Shown: positions 36,223 through 44,945, numbered from the stretch's first letter. The stretch is DNA of 64,000 nt from Bog-473 sp963836605 (GCA_963836605.1 CAWIKB010000009.1:620001-684000); one strand, 5' to 3'. The notes: generated by a model from the letters alone, not told the origin. A program made the numbers and translations.

Positions 36223-37128
36223 GTGACCGAACTGGCCCTGGCTGTTGACATTGGCGGCACCAAACTGGCGGCGGGGCTGATCGACCGGTCGGGGAAGCTG
36301 GTCCAGCGGGCGCAGGTGCCCACCTCGAGTGGAACGGCCGAGTATGCCGCGGACGAGGGTGAGGCCCTGTGGCTCCGGCTGGTCGCCCTGGTGGACCAGG
36401 TCCGGGCCGGCGCCCCACCGGGCGATCGGGTTGTGGTGTGCGGGGTCGGATGCGGGGGCCCGATGAGCCCCGGGGGCGACGCCGTGTCCCCCCTCAATAT
36501 CACGGCGTGGCGTTCCTTCCCCCTGCGGAGCCGACTGCACGAGCTCACGGGAGTCGCGACATTCGTGGACAACGATGCAAAGGCACTGGCCTTGGCCGAG
36601 GGGTGGATCGGTGCCGCGAGCGGCCGGCCCGACTATCTCGCCATGGTGGTCTCGACCGGCGTCGGGGGCGGCCTGGTACTCGACGGCCGGCTCCTGCAGG
36701 GGCGACTGGGAAACGCCGGGCACGTCGGACACGTGGTGGTGGTGCCCGACGGCCGGCGCTGCGCGTGCGGCGGGCAGGGGTGTCTCGAGGCGGAGGCTTC
36801 CGGAAACGCGGTGGCGGCGATGACCGGGCAACCGGCCCGGCAGGCCCCACCCCAGATGGTGGAGCGCACGGGAACCTTGGTGGGACGTGCGGTCGCCTCG
36901 GTGGCGAATCTCCTGGACCTCCCGCTGGCCCTCGTCGGCGGATCCGTGGCGCTCGGCTTCGGTGAGCCCTTCTTCGCCGCCGCGCAGCGCGAGGTCGATT
37001 TTCGATGTGGGCTCGAGTTCGCGCGGGGAACCCGGGTCGCTCCGGTGGGGCTCGGAGACGAGGGCCCTCTGGTCGGCGCGGCGCGGGTGGGGTGGTCGGG
37101 TTTGCGTCGGCCGCAGGGGAGCGAATGA
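36223..37128 (+). CDS. ROK-family sugar kinase (glucokinase-like)
   Basis: A 301-residue ROK protein. LALAVDIGGTKLAAGLID is the phosphate-binding N-terminus, FVDNDAKALALAEGWIG holds the catalytic Asp in NDA, and GNAGHVGHVVV with CACGGQGCLEAEASG supplies the zinc-binding Cys motif (CxCGxxGCLE). There is no N-terminal DNA-binding domain, so it is a kinase rather than a repressor. ATP- or polyphosphate-dependence cannot be told. Start GTG 36223; the C-terminal region is slightly shorter than most glucokinases. Confidence 0.9.
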   Translation: MTELALAVDIGGTKLAAGLIDRSGKLVQRAQVPTSSGTAEYAADEGEALWLRLVALVDQVRAGAPPGDRVVVCGVGCGGPMSPGGDAVSPLNITAWRSFPLRSRLHELTGVATFVDNDAKALALAEGWIGAASGRPDYLAMVVSTGVGGGLVLDGRLLQGRLGNAGHVGHVVVVPDGRRCACGGQGCLEAEASGNAVAAMTGQPARQAPPQMVERTGTLVGRAVASVANLLDLPLALVGGSVALGFGEPFFAAAQREVDFRCGLEFARGTRVAPVGLGDEGPLVGAARVGWSGLRRPQGSE

Positions 37129-37150
37129 AGGTGTGCGTGAGGCGACAGCG

Positions 37151-37459
37151 GTGACCGAAGGCGGGATCGCGGGAGGCGGTTCGGATCGATCACCAGGTTG
37201 GCGCGGCGACGTACTGGTCGCCCTCGGGGCGGTGCTTCCCCGCCCCTGGTTGTGGTGGTCGGCACTGGCAGCCCTCTTCCGGCTCTCCCGGCGCGGCTGG
37301 TGGCGTCGGGCGCCTTTTCTCCCGGTGCCGGGCGAGGCGTACTGGCACTTTCGGCTGGTCACCGCCTTCGGGGGGTCCGGGGCGCCGGCGGATCTGACCG
37401 GATCCGACGTCGTGGCCTACCTCCAATGGTGTCGGAGGTCGCGCCCGCGGCGCGGGTAG
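37151..37459 (+). CDS. Small hypothetical protein
   Basis: About 102 residues from GTG 37151 (or 108 from GTG 37133). The stretch VLVALGAVLPRPWLWWSALA, then RRAPFLPVPGEAYWHFRLVT and DLTGSDVVAYLQWCRR, suggests one membrane-associated helix and a Trp/Tyr-rich C-terminal part. No family is recognised. It sits between the ROK and HNH genes on the same strand, ending 13 bp before HNH. Coding is supported by the absence of a better overlapping frame and by the tight spacing. Confidence 0.55.
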   Translation: MTEGGIAGGGSDRSPGWRGDVLVALGAVLPRPWLWWSALAALFRLSRRGWWRRAPFLPVPGEAYWHFRLVTAFGGSGAPADLTGSDVVAYLQWCRRSRPRRG

Positions 37460-37472
37460 CCTCTGCGGTGTT

Positions 37473-37979
37473 ATGGAGCGGGTGCTCCTCCTCAATGCGA
37501 CCTATGAGCCGCTGGCCCTCGTCTCGGATCGTCGTGCCGTCGTACTGGTCCTGGCGGGCCGGGCCGAGGCGGTGGCGTTCCGGGAAGACTGCGCGGTGTT
37601 CCACTCGGTCGCGCTCAACGTTGACGTTCCCTCCATCGTGCGGCTGACGCACATGGTGCGTATCCCGCGCTGGGCCCGGACGCCGCCGGTCACCCGACGC
37701 TCCGTGCTGCGCCGCGACGGTGGCCTCTGCGTGTACTGCTCGGAACCAGCCGACACCATCGACCACGTGATCCCGCGGAGCCGGGGAGGCACGCATGACT
37801 GGTCCAACGTGGTGGCCGCCTGCAAGCGGGACAACCTGACCAAAGCCGATCTCCTCCTGTCCGAGTTGGGGTGGACCCTACGGATGAAGCCGGCGCCTCC
37901 CGACGGCTACCTGTGGCGACTGCGGCATCTCTCCGACATGGACCCACTGTGGGAGCCGTATCTGGCCGCTGCATCCTGA
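37473..37979 (+). CDS. HNH endonuclease-family protein
   Basis: The 168-residue protein has the zinc-finger HNH core near residue 85-115: LCVYCSEPADTIDHVIPRSRG, then WSNVVAACKRDNLTKAD, with CxxC and the D-H/N/CxxxxN residues in place. The N-terminal LLLNATYEPLALVSDRRAVV is characteristic of a widely conserved, non-mobile HNH family of actinobacteria and other phyla. It is probably a nuclease of unknown cellular role rather than a homing endonuclease; no intron or intein is near. ATG 37473. Confidence 0.85.
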   Translation: MERVLLLNATYEPLALVSDRRAVVLVLAGRAEAVAFREDCAVFHSVALNVDVPSIVRLTHMVRIPRWARTPPVTRRSVLRRDGGLCVYCSEPADTIDHVIPRSRGGTHDWSNVVAACKRDNLTKADLLLSELGWTLRMKPAPPDGYLWRLRHLSDMDPLWEPYLAAAS

Positions 37980-37995
37980 GCGCTGAGCGCCGGGC

Positions 37996-38664
37996 ATGTC
38001 ACAGTGGAGCTCCTACGCCGACGTGGAGCAGTTCAGGCCCCTGACGCATCGCTACGCCGTGGCCCGCCGGGTCGACCACCCGACCCTCGTCTTGGGCAGC
38101 ACCCAGAAGGACGACGTGCTCGATCCCTCAGCGGTGCGTACGTGGGCCGGTGACGTCGTCCGGCGTCGAGGCGGGGGAGGGGCGGTGTTGCTGCTTCCCG
38201 GCGACCACCTCTGGATCGATGCCTGGATTCCCCGGGACGACCCCCTCTGGGAGAGAGATGTGTCCGGGGCGGCTGCCTGGGTGGGTGCATGGTGGCGGGC
38301 CTCGCTCGAGGCCTCCCGCGCCAGCGACCTCGAGGTGCACCGGGGCGGCGCGATCACCGATCACCACGAAGCGGTGTGTTTCTCAGGTCGCGGCCCCGGC
38401 GAGGTCTTCCACCACGGCGCCAAGGTCACCGGCGTGTCCCAGTGGCGCAGCCGGGAGGGCGCACTCTTCCACACCTGCGCCTACGCGCACTGGGATGCCG
38501 CGCCTCTCATCGCCCTGTTGGCTCTCGACGACGCGGCCCGGACCGAGTGGCGCAGTGAGCTCGGCGGGGCCGCCGTCGGGCTCGAGGATCTCGCTGAGGG
38601 AGGGGTGACCATGGCCGATGTGACCGAGGTCCTCCTCTCCACCTTCGCCCATGCACAAACGTGA
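37996..38664 (+). CDS. Lipoate-protein ligase A-like (BPL/LplA/LipB) protein
   Basis: A 222-residue protein with the ligase-fold signature: LVLGSTQKDDVLD then VVRRRGGGGAVLLLPGDHLW (RRxGGGGxV loop for lipoyl/biotinyl-AMP) and a late GAKVTGVSQWRSREGALFHT, in which Lys of GAKVTG corresponds to the catalytic lysine. The second substrate-binding loop is short. Similar LplA-like proteins act as octanoyl/lipoyl transferases or as non-lipoyl relatives. ATG 37996 lies 16 bp after the HNH stop, same strand. Confidence 0.7.
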   Translation: MSQWSSYADVEQFRPLTHRYAVARRVDHPTLVLGSTQKDDVLDPSAVRTWAGDVVRRRGGGGAVLLLPGDHLWIDAWIPRDDPLWERDVSGAAAWVGAWWRASLEASRASDLEVHRGGAITDHHEAVCFSGRGPGEVFHHGAKVTGVSQWRSREGALFHTCAYAHWDAAPLIALLALDDAARTEWRSELGGAAVGLEDLAEGGVTMADVTEVLLSTFAHAQT

Positions 38665-38808
38665 AGGGCGCATGGGATCGACACCGGCCGTCGTCCCCCC
38701 GACGCCGGCTTCGAACGCGCGTCGCGGTTGTGCCAGCATGGTCGGCGCTCGGCCCGACGCGGTCGGAAATGGGCGGGCCGCAACTGGGCGCCGAAGGAAG
38801 CGGGGGTC

Positions 38809-39576
38809 TTGGGACAGCTCGACGAGAAAGTGGTGCTCCTGAGCGGCGGGGCCTCGGGCATCGGGCGCGCTACCGCCCTGCTGGTGGCGCGGGAGGGCGG
38901 GTCGGTCGTCCTCGGGGACGTCGACCTGGCCGGGGCTCAGGAGATCGCCGACGAGATCGTGGCACGCGGCGGTCGGGCGCTGGCCGTGCGCTGCGACATG
39001 CGCAGTGCGGAGTCGGTGGAGGCCTTCGTTGATCGGGCGGTGGTCGAATTCGGCGGGATCGACTGCGTCGACCACAACGCCGCGTGGTCCCATCCGCGCC
39101 TCGATACGGACGCCGGTGGAGTCGATCTCGGCGTTTGGGACCGCGTGCTCGAGACCAACACCCGCGGTGCGCTCCTACTGGCTCGCCACGCCATCCCCAG
39201 GATGATCGAGCGCGGTGGCGGATCCATCGTCAACATCTCGTCGGGGACGAGCACGATCGGCGAATCCACCCGGGTCGCCTATGGAATCTCGAAAGCTGCC
39301 ATCGATCAGCTGACGCGCCACCTGGCGACCCGTTACGGCCGGGACGGCATTCGTGCCAACGCCATCGCCCCGGGTTTCATCCTCACCGAGACCGCGGCAG
39401 CCAACGTGCCCGAAGAGACGCAGGCGCGACTGGCCGCGTCCAATCCGACCCGGCGGCTGGGTCGGCCCGACGACATCGCCCGAGTCGTCGTGTTCCTGTG
39501 CGGCGAGGCCTCCTCCTATGTGAACGGCCAGGTCCTCCATGTCGACGGCGGTCACCTGATCGCCGGGATCATGTAG
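38809..39576 (+). CDS. Short-chain dehydrogenase/reductase (3-oxoacyl-ACP-reductase-like)
   Basis: A 255-residue classical SDR. VVLLSGGASGIGRATALLVA is the dinucleotide loop, NISSGTS and YGISKAAIDQL the Ser/YxxxK active site, and NGQVLHVDGGHL the C-terminal end typical of tetrameric SDRs. The start is uncertain: TTG 38809 (LGQLDEKVVLLSG) gives the family N-terminus, while ATG 38728 would add a low-complexity leader. It is followed by another SDR 17 bp downstream. Substrate unknown. Confidence 0.85.
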   Translation: MGQLDEKVVLLSGGASGIGRATALLVAREGGSVVLGDVDLAGAQEIADEIVARGGRALAVRCDMRSAESVEAFVDRAVVEFGGIDCVDHNAAWSHPRLDTDAGGVDLGVWDRVLETNTRGALLLARHAIPRMIERGGGSIVNISSGTSTIGESTRVAYGISKAAIDQLTRHLATRYGRDGIRANAIAPGFILTETAAANVPEETQARLAASNPTRRLGRPDDIARVVVFLCGEASSYVNGQVLHVDGGHLIAGIM

Positions 39577-39593
39577 GTGAGGCCGGCGAACCG

Positions 39594-40487
39594 ATGACCG
39601 AGGCCGGCGACCCTATGGCCGGGACTGACACCGAGGAGCGTCGCGTTGCCCTGGTCACAGGGGCCAGCCGGGGCATCGGGAGGTGCGGGGCGCTGGCCCT
39701 GGCCCGCCGGGGCTTCGATCTCGTCATCACGGCCCGTACCGTGCGCGAGGGCGAGGGGCGATCCTCCGCCTCGAGCTCGGTTGCGCCGGCACGCCCGGTC
39801 GCCATTGCCGGCAGCCTCGAAACCACCGCGGCCGAGATCGAGGCACTGGGGCGATCGTGCCTGGTGATCCCGATGGACCTCATGGACCGCCAGGCGATCC
39901 ACCGGGTGGCCGAGGAGGCGCTCGGACGGTGGGGCCGGGTCGACGTGCTGTTCAACAACGCCATCTACCAAGGTCCGGGCACCATGGACCGGATCCTCGA
40001 CCTGCCGCTCGAGCTGGCCGAGCGCTGCCTGGTGGGGGACTACCTCCATCCCTTGCTGCTCACCCAGCTCCTCCTGCCCCAGATGCTCGAGCGGGGCGCC
40101 GGGCGGCTCGTCAACATGCTCTCGGAGGCGGCGTTCACCACTCCTCCGGCGCCCGCCGGCTCCGGCGGGTGGGGCCTGGCCTACGCCGCGGCCAAGGCGG
40201 CCTTCCATCGCGTGACCGACATGTGCCACGTCGAGTTCTTTGCCGCCGGCGTGTGGTCCTTCTCCCTCGCTCCGGGCCTGACCCTCACCGAGTCGATGCG
40301 GGCGTCGGGCATGGACCAGGTACTGGTCGGTGCCGGCCACGCCCCCGCTCCTCCGGAGGTGGCCGGTGAGGTGGCCGGGTGGCTCGGCACGGCGCCCGAG
40401 GCGGAGCGGTTCGCCGGCCAGATGGTCTCGACGCGTTCGTTGTGCAGGGAACTGGGCCTCGTCGACGGGTGGCCGCCACCGCGCTGA
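39594..40487 (+). CDS. Second short-chain dehydrogenase/reductase
   Basis: A 297-residue SDR: VALVTGASRGIGRCGALALA, NNAIYQGPG, then AYAAAKAAFHRV as YxxxK with a serine in NMLSEAA. The insert between strand 2 and 3 (EGRSSASSSVAPARPVAIAG) is longer than usual. The atypical C-terminus (AGEVAGWLGTAPEAERFAGQ) differs from FabG. Start ATG 39594, or ATG 39615 two codons before the fold. It forms a likely unit with the preceding SDR. Similar SDRs occur in lipid or steroid catabolism. Confidence 0.85.
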   Translation: MTEAGDPMAGTDTEERRVALVTGASRGIGRCGALALARRGFDLVITARTVREGEGRSSASSSVAPARPVAIAGSLETTAAEIEALGRSCLVIPMDLMDRQAIHRVAEEALGRWGRVDVLFNNAIYQGPGTMDRILDLPLELAERCLVGDYLHPLLLTQLLLPQMLERGAGRLVNMLSEAAFTTPPAPAGSGGWGLAYAAAKAAFHRVTDMCHVEFFAAGVWSFSLAPGLTLTESMRASGMDQVLVGAGHAPAPPEVAGEVAGWLGTAPEAERFAGQMVSTRSLCRELGLVDGWPPPR

Positions 40488-40790
40488 GGGTCCGGGGCGG
40501 AGCTCGACGGCGGGGCCAGCGGTCGACGCCCGGGGTTGGACGCCCGACCGAGGCCAGCCAGGGTCGCCCGAGCCGGATTCTGCTGTCGATTTCGTCGTCC
40601 CGTCGCGTCCTGTCCTGGTCGTTTGCTCTCCGACCCTCGTCCCGTCCGTCGTACACGTCCCGCCCGTCCGCACCCGGTCCTGTCCGCAGCACCTCCTCCC
40701 AACGTCCGCCGCGGTTCCGGCTCCGCATCGCCGTGTCCGGTTCGCCCCCGCGTCATTGGGCGCGGTTTGGCGCCCTGTGGGTTGGGGGTT
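40488..40790. other. GC-rich intergenic region upstream of the mraZ promoter
   Basis: Roughly 300 bp of C/G-rich sequence with open frames in several phases but no recognisable gene. TGG triplets at 40757, 40768 and 40778 are nearly 10 bp apart and precede the MraZ box, so they may be additional weak repeats. I see nothing else. Confidence 0.4.
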
Positions 40791-40791
40791 G

Positions 40792-40820
40792 TTGACCGGT
40801 GGGGGAAAGGGGCGTAATGT
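40792..40820 (+). promoter_or_regulatory. Promoter of the mraZ/dcw operon
   Basis: TTGACC (40792-40797) and TAATGT (40815-40820) are 17 bp apart, a good housekeeping-sigma promoter, starting transcription about 60 bp before the mraZ start. The -10 lies inside the MraZ-like repeats, as expected for autoregulation. Confidence 0.65.
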
Positions 40821-40843
40821 GGCGCGAAATGGAGTAGAGGGGC
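40799..40843 (+). promoter_or_regulatory. MraZ-box-like direct repeats
   Basis: Five GG-containing pentamers (GTGGG, GGGGC, GTGGC, ATGGA, GGGGC) recur at exactly 10-bp steps starting at 40799, 40809, 40819, 40829 and 40839. In other bacteria MraZ binds TGGG-type repeats separated by 5 nt upstream of its own operon. The last two copies are degenerate. Confidence 0.6.
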
Positions 40844-40886
40844 GTTCAAGGACGCAGTTCAGGGAGCGTCGTGGGAGATCAAGCCA

Positions 40887-41312
40887 GTGGCAGGCTTTTT
40901 GGGGAGGTACGAGCATTCGCTCGACATCAAAGGCAGGGTGATCCTGCCGGCGAAATACCGCGCCCAATTCGAGCGGGGTGGGTACCTGACCCAGCACTCC
41001 GAGGGCTGCGTGGCGCTCTGGACGCCGGGGGAGTTCGAACGTCAGATGGCGGTCGTCCTGGAGCGGGCCGCCGGGGGGAAGGCGGATCGGAACCGGGCCC
41101 GACTGTGGGCCTCGAACTCGCTCAACGTGGACATCGATCGGCAGGGACGAATGGCCATTCCGGCCCATCTGCGCACCTTCGCCGGACTGGAGAACGAGGT
41201 CCTGGTCCTCGGGGCCATCGACCGGGTGGAGCTGTGGAATCCGACTGCCTGGACCGAGCGCGTGCTCCCCGAGGAATCGTGGCTCCTGGACGACGACCCC
41301 TCAGCGAACTGA
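40887..41312 (+). CDS. mraZ: Transcriptional regulator MraZ
   Basis: A 141-residue protein with two SpoVT/AbrB-like MraZ domains, each with the DxxxR element: DIKGRVILPAKYR and DIDRQGRMAIPAHLR. GTG start (VAGFLGRYEH) with a GGGAG sequence 9-10 nt upstream. It opens the division and cell-wall gene cluster and, by analogy with other bacteria, represses the cluster by binding the repeats just upstream. The C-terminal acidic tail (EESWLLDDDPSAN) is slightly extended. Confidence 0.95.
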   Translation: MAGFLGRYEHSLDIKGRVILPAKYRAQFERGGYLTQHSEGCVALWTPGEFERQMAVVLERAAGGKADRNRARLWASNSLNVDIDRQGRMAIPAHLRTFAGLENEVLVLGAIDRVELWNPTAWTERVLPEESWLLDDDPSAN

Positions 41313-41431
41313 ACGGAGGAAGTCCAAAGAACGACATCGCGACACCAGCGGCGCCAACCCGCTGGACCATGTGCAGCTCCTCGAGTGGCGCGTCGGAAGA
41401 TCATCACTCCACCCTCTTCCCATTAGGACGA

Positions 41432-41447
41432 ACGGAGTTACGTCCGT
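41432..41447 (+). other. Hairpin in the mraZ-rsmH gap
   Basis: acgga/tccgt form a 5-bp stem with a 6-nt loop within the 164-bp gap. A second small stem (gcagc/gctgc) brackets the rsmH ribosome site (GAGGGG at 41465-41470), so translation of rsmH could be modulated. Both are short and may be fortuitous. Confidence 0.25.
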
Positions 41448-41476
41448 CGCCCTTCACGCAGCTCGAGGGGCTGCAG

Positions 41477-42400
41477 ATGGCCCACTCGTTCGCACATACT
41501 CCAGTCCTGAGCGGCCCCGTCGTGGCTGTCTTCGCCCCGGTGCCCGCCGGGGTCCTGGTCGATGCCACCGTCGGCGGGGGGGGACACAGTGCGGCGCTGC
41601 TGGCGGCCCGCGAGGACCTCCGGGTCGTCGGACTCGACCGGGATCAGACCGCGCTGCGAGCGGCACGCGAGCGGTTGGACGAATTCGGGGATCGGGTCAC
41701 GCTGGTGCATGCGAGCTTCGCCGGGCTCGACGACGTGACGTCGGGGCCCCTGTCCGGTGTGTTGTTCGACCTCGGGGTGAGCTCCCCCCAACTCGACTTC
41801 GCCGAGCGCGGCTTCTCCTACCGCGCCGATGCCCCGCTCGATATGCGTATGGACCAGACCGCCGGTCCAACCGCCGCCGAACTGGTCAACGAACTCCCCG
41901 AAGCCGCCCTGACCACGCTCTTTCGGGAGAACGGTGAAGGACGCCTGGCCTCTCGCATGGCGCGGGCCGTCGTGGCAGCTCGACCCATCACGTCGACGGT
42001 GCAGTTGGCTGATGTCGTGGCCGCGGCGGTACCCGCGCCCGCCCGGCGCAAGGGTCATCCGGCCAAGCGGGTCTTTCAGGCTCTCCGGATCGAGGTCAAC
42101 GACGAACTGGGACAGTTGGAGAGGGCGCTCCCACGTGCGCTCGACCGGCTGGCCGTCGGCGGTCGGTGTGCGGTCATCAGCTATCACTCCGGGGAAGACC
42201 GCCTGACCAAGCGGATCTTCGCCACGGCGTCGACCGGCGGCTGCGTGTGCCCACCCGGGCTGCCCTGCGTGTGCGGCGCCGTGACGCAGCACCGATTGGT
42301 CTTTCGTGGGGCCCGTCAGCCCACGGCGGAGGAGATCGCCGGAAACCGACGGGCCGAGAGTGCCCGGCTGCGGGCCATCGAGCGGACCGAGGCCACCTGA
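41477..42400 (+). CDS. rsmH: 16S rRNA (cytosine1402-N4)-methyltransferase RsmH (MraW)
   Basis: A 307-residue SAM methyltransferase acting on C1402 of 16S rRNA. HTPVLSGPVVAVFAP at the N-terminus, LVDATVGGGGHSAALLA (SAM motif I), LFDLGVSSPQLDFAERGFSY, FQALRIEVNDEL and VISYHSGEDRLTKRIF are the standard RsmH blocks. A Cys-containing insertion (GGCVCPPGLPCVCG) may form a metal site, as in several RsmH proteins. ATG 41477 has GAGGGG 6 nt upstream. Its stop overlaps the ftsL start by one base (TGATG). Confidence 0.96.
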   Translation: MAHSFAHTPVLSGPVVAVFAPVPAGVLVDATVGGGGHSAALLAAREDLRVVGLDRDQTALRAARERLDEFGDRVTLVHASFAGLDDVTSGPLSGVLFDLGVSSPQLDFAERGFSYRADAPLDMRMDQTAGPTAAELVNELPEAALTTLFRENGEGRLASRMARAVVAARPITSTVQLADVVAAAVPAPARRKGHPAKRVFQALRIEVNDELGQLERALPRALDRLAVGGRCAVISYHSGEDRLTKRIFATASTGGCVCPPGLPCVCGAVTQHRLVFRGARQPTAEEIAGNRRAESARLRAIERTEAT

Positions 42401-42864
42401 TGGTGCCCCCCACGTCCTCGACTGCTCCAAAGGTCTCCTCCCGCACCACGAGCCAGCCGGACGCCGGCGCAACTCGCCGTCCTCGACTCCGCGTCGTTCC
42501 CCCTCGCCGTCAAGGTGCACGCAGCCACCGGGTGCTCAGCTTTGTGGCCCTGTCCATGGTGGTGGTGTCCCTCCTCGCCGTGGTCGTGGGCCAAGCCATG
42601 CTGGCCGATGGCCAAGTCCGCCTGTCCGCCGTCGAGCAGAAGCTCCAGGTGGCTCAAGCGCTGCACCGTGAGCAGGAGATCGGCGTGGCAGAGCTCGAGA
42701 CGCCCTCACGGATCATCCAGACAGCTCTGGGCCAGCTCCACATGGTCTCGCCCGGTCAGCCCACCCAGCTCCCTCACGTATCGCTGACCACCCCCCTCCC
42801 CACGCCCAAGGTCACACCGGCGCCGACCGCGACCACCACCACGCTCCCGGTTTCCGGCGGATGA
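42400..42864 (+). CDS. ftsL: FtsL-like septum-formation protein
   Basis: A 154-residue bitopic protein: a basic Pro/Arg-rich cytoplasmic tail of ~45 residues, one membrane helix (VLSFVALSMVVVSLLAVVVG), then a periplasmic leucine-zipper-like coiled coil (LSAVEQKLQVAQALHREQEI) and a Pro/Thr-rich end. Position between rsmH and ftsI identifies it as FtsL, which would recruit FtsW/FtsI through FtsB; sequence similarity in this family is low. ATG 42400 overlaps the rsmH stop. It overlaps ftsI by 4 nt (ATGA). Confidence 0.8.
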   Translation: MVPPTSSTAPKVSSRTTSQPDAGATRRPRLRVVPPRRQGARSHRVLSFVALSMVVVSLLAVVVGQAMLADGQVRLSAVEQKLQVAQALHREQEIGVAELETPSRIIQTALGQLHMVSPGQPTQLPHVSLTTPLPTPKVTPAPTATTTTLPVSGG

Positions 42865-44945
42865 GCGTCACCACCCGACACGCCGCTCTGCGCGCGCGCG
42901 CCATTGCGCCGAGTCATCCGACGGCTCCGCCAACGGCCCGACCCAAGGTGGCGAGACGCCTGCCACGTCCCCGCGAGACGGTCCGCCCGCCACGTCCCCG
43001 CAAGACGGTCCGCCCACCACGTCCCCGCGAGACGGTCCGCTCCCGTCCGGCGGCCCCCAAAGCGCGCCCGAAAGAGCGCGCCACGCCCGCGCGCCGTCGA
43101 CCCCGGAAGCAGTCGTCGCTCCGACGTTCGGAGTCGTGGACCAACGTCACCTTCCAGCGGCGGATTCGCGTGATGAAAGTGGTCCTGGTGCTGGCCGTGG
43201 TGCTGGTGATGGCTCGACTGGTGGACATCCAGGTGGTGCGGTCCGGCTCCTATCAATCGGCCGCCAGCAGGGAGTCGACGACGTCGGTCGCGCTGTCGCC
43301 CTTGCGCGGCGGGATCTACGACCGCAACGGCCAGTCGTTCGTCCTGTCAGAGCCCACGGACGACGTGATCGCCGACGACTTCCAGGTGACGCATCCGATG
43401 AAGTACGCCGAAGCGCTGTCACCCCTCCTGGGCCTTCCGGTGGCGACGCTGACCCCGCTGCTCGAGCGGCACACGGGCTATGTGGTGCTGGCCAAGCAAC
43501 TCTCGCAGACCAGTGCCCGGAAGATCTCCACCGACGCGTTTCCCGGGATCACGTTGGTGGATGATTCGAAGCGCATCGTCACCAATGGGAATCTGGCCGC
43601 TCCGGTGCTCGGTTTCACCAACGCGGCCGGCACGGGCGCGGCAGGAATCGAGTACGGGGCCAACAAGGTACTGGCCGGGACCAAGGGCACCGAGACGATC
43701 CTCGAGTCGCCGTCGGGAGTCGCCTTGCCACAGTCACCGGTGACCAACCGTGTCTCCAGCACACCGGGAACCGGGTTGGAGCTCACCCTCGACGCCCAGT
43801 TGCAGTACGAATCGGAGCAGGCTCTGGCCAAGGCCATCGAGACGTCGCAGGCGGTGAGTGGGACCGCCATTGTCGAGGACGTCAAGACCGGCCAGATCCT
43901 CTCCATGGCCAATCTCGTGGCGACGCACCCCCCCAGCAACGTCTCCGCCACCACCCCGGCGGCGGGGAGCACCAACGGCGTGATCCCCATCGGCCCCTCC
44001 GGTGCCGTCGATGAGGCGCCGAGCAATTTGGCCCTCACCCAGGTGTTCGAGCCGGGTTCGGTGTTCAAGTTGGTGACCTTTTCGGCCGCCCTCGAGGAAG
44101 GCCTTATCAACCCCAACTCGGTGTTCTCCGTGCCGGATCAGATCATGCTCGACGGCTCCACCTTTCACGATGCCGAGACCCACCCCACCGAGTCCCTGTC
44201 GGCCACCCAGATTCTGGCCCAGTCGTCCAATATCGGGACCTCAGAGATCGCGCAGAGCGTCGGTGAGCAGCGGCTGTTGAGCCAGGTTCGCAATCTGGGC
44301 TTCGGCCAGTACACCGGATTGGGCTTCCCCGGGGAGTCTCCGGGCCTGCTGGCCACGGCTGCGCAGTGGGAGCCCACTGACTACGTGTCGTTGCCCATCG
44401 GACAGGTCGACGCCGCCAATGCGCTCCAGGTGCTCGATGCCTACAACGCGGTGGCCAATGGAGGCGTCTTCGTGCAGCCGAAACTGGTGGAGGCCAAGGT
44501 CAACTCCAGCGGAGCCGTCACCCCGACCGCTGCCTCGCCGAGGCATCAGGCCTTCTCTCCCTCGGTGGACCGTGAGCTCACGGGGATGCTCGAGCAGGTC
44601 GTCTCGACCGGTACGGGCACCAGCGCCATGGTCCCGGGCTACACCGTGGCCGGCAAGACCGGCACGGCCCAGATTCCGACGCAGGGCAAGGACTCCTATG
44701 TCACCGGTGCCTACATGGCATCCTTCGTCGGTTTCGCACCGGCGGCGAACCCGACGCTGTCGACCATCGTGGTCCTCGACCGCCCCACTCCGATCTTTGG
44801 AGGCACTGTGGCCGCCCCGGTGTTTTCCCAGATCATGAGCTACGCCCTGCACCGCTACAACATCCCCACAACCCCGGGTGCCGCCACCGCACCCAGCTCG
44901 ACCACGGCGCAACCGAACACCAGCCAGGCGCAGGACATCACGTGA
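42861..44945 (+). CDS. ftsI: Peptidoglycan transpeptidase FtsI / PBP3 (PbpB)
   Basis: A 694-residue class-B penicillin-binding protein for septal cross-linking. A ~90-residue basic N-terminal tail precedes a membrane helix (VVLVLAVVLVMARLVDIQVV). The dimerisation/pedestal domain begins LRGGIYDRNGQSF. Active-site motifs are S400-V-F-K403 (EPGSVFK), S455-S-N457 (QSSN), and K599-T-G601 (GKTGTAQ). The tail contains three 9-residue repeats. ATG 42861 overlaps the ftsL stop. The C-terminus ends in a Thr/Ala/Gln-rich low-complexity stretch and no PASTA domain. Confidence 0.96.
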   Translation: MSVTTRHAALRARAIAPSHPTAPPTARPKVARRLPRPRETVRPPRPRKTVRPPRPRETVRSRPAAPKARPKERATPARRRPRKQSSLRRSESWTNVTFQRRIRVMKVVLVLAVVLVMARLVDIQVVRSGSYQSAASRESTTSVALSPLRGGIYDRNGQSFVLSEPTDDVIADDFQVTHPMKYAEALSPLLGLPVATLTPLLERHTGYVVLAKQLSQTSARKISTDAFPGITLVDDSKRIVTNGNLAAPVLGFTNAAGTGAAGIEYGANKVLAGTKGTETILESPSGVALPQSPVTNRVSSTPGTGLELTLDAQLQYESEQALAKAIETSQAVSGTAIVEDVKTGQILSMANLVATHPPSNVSATTPAAGSTNGVIPIGPSGAVDEAPSNLALTQVFEPGSVFKLVTFSAALEEGLINPNSVFSVPDQIMLDGSTFHDAETHPTESLSATQILAQSSNIGTSEIAQSVGEQRLLSQVRNLGFGQYTGLGFPGESPGLLATAAQWEPTDYVSLPIGQVDAANALQVLDAYNAVANGGVFVQPKLVEAKVNSSGAVTPTAASPRHQAFSPSVDRELTGMLEQVVSTGTGTSAMVPGYTVAGKTGTAQIPTQGKDSYVTGAYMASFVGFAPAANPTLSTIVVLDRPTPIFGGTVAAPVFSQIMSYALHRYNIPTTPGAATAPSSTTAQPNTSQAQDIT
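42962..43042 (+). repeat. Three 27-bp tandem repeats in ftsI
   Basis: The unit (ccacgtccccgcgagacggt ccgcccg, about 27 bp) recurs three times with few differences and encodes the basic PRPRETVRP-type repeats in the cytoplasmic tail of FtsI. Low sequence divergence suggests a recent expansion or recombination-prone slippage. Confidence 0.85.

Noticed and set aside
37751..37979. HNH gene as evidence of an intein or group I/II intron
   Set aside because: It is a free-standing protein of a widely conserved family with no split host gene or splice motifs around it.
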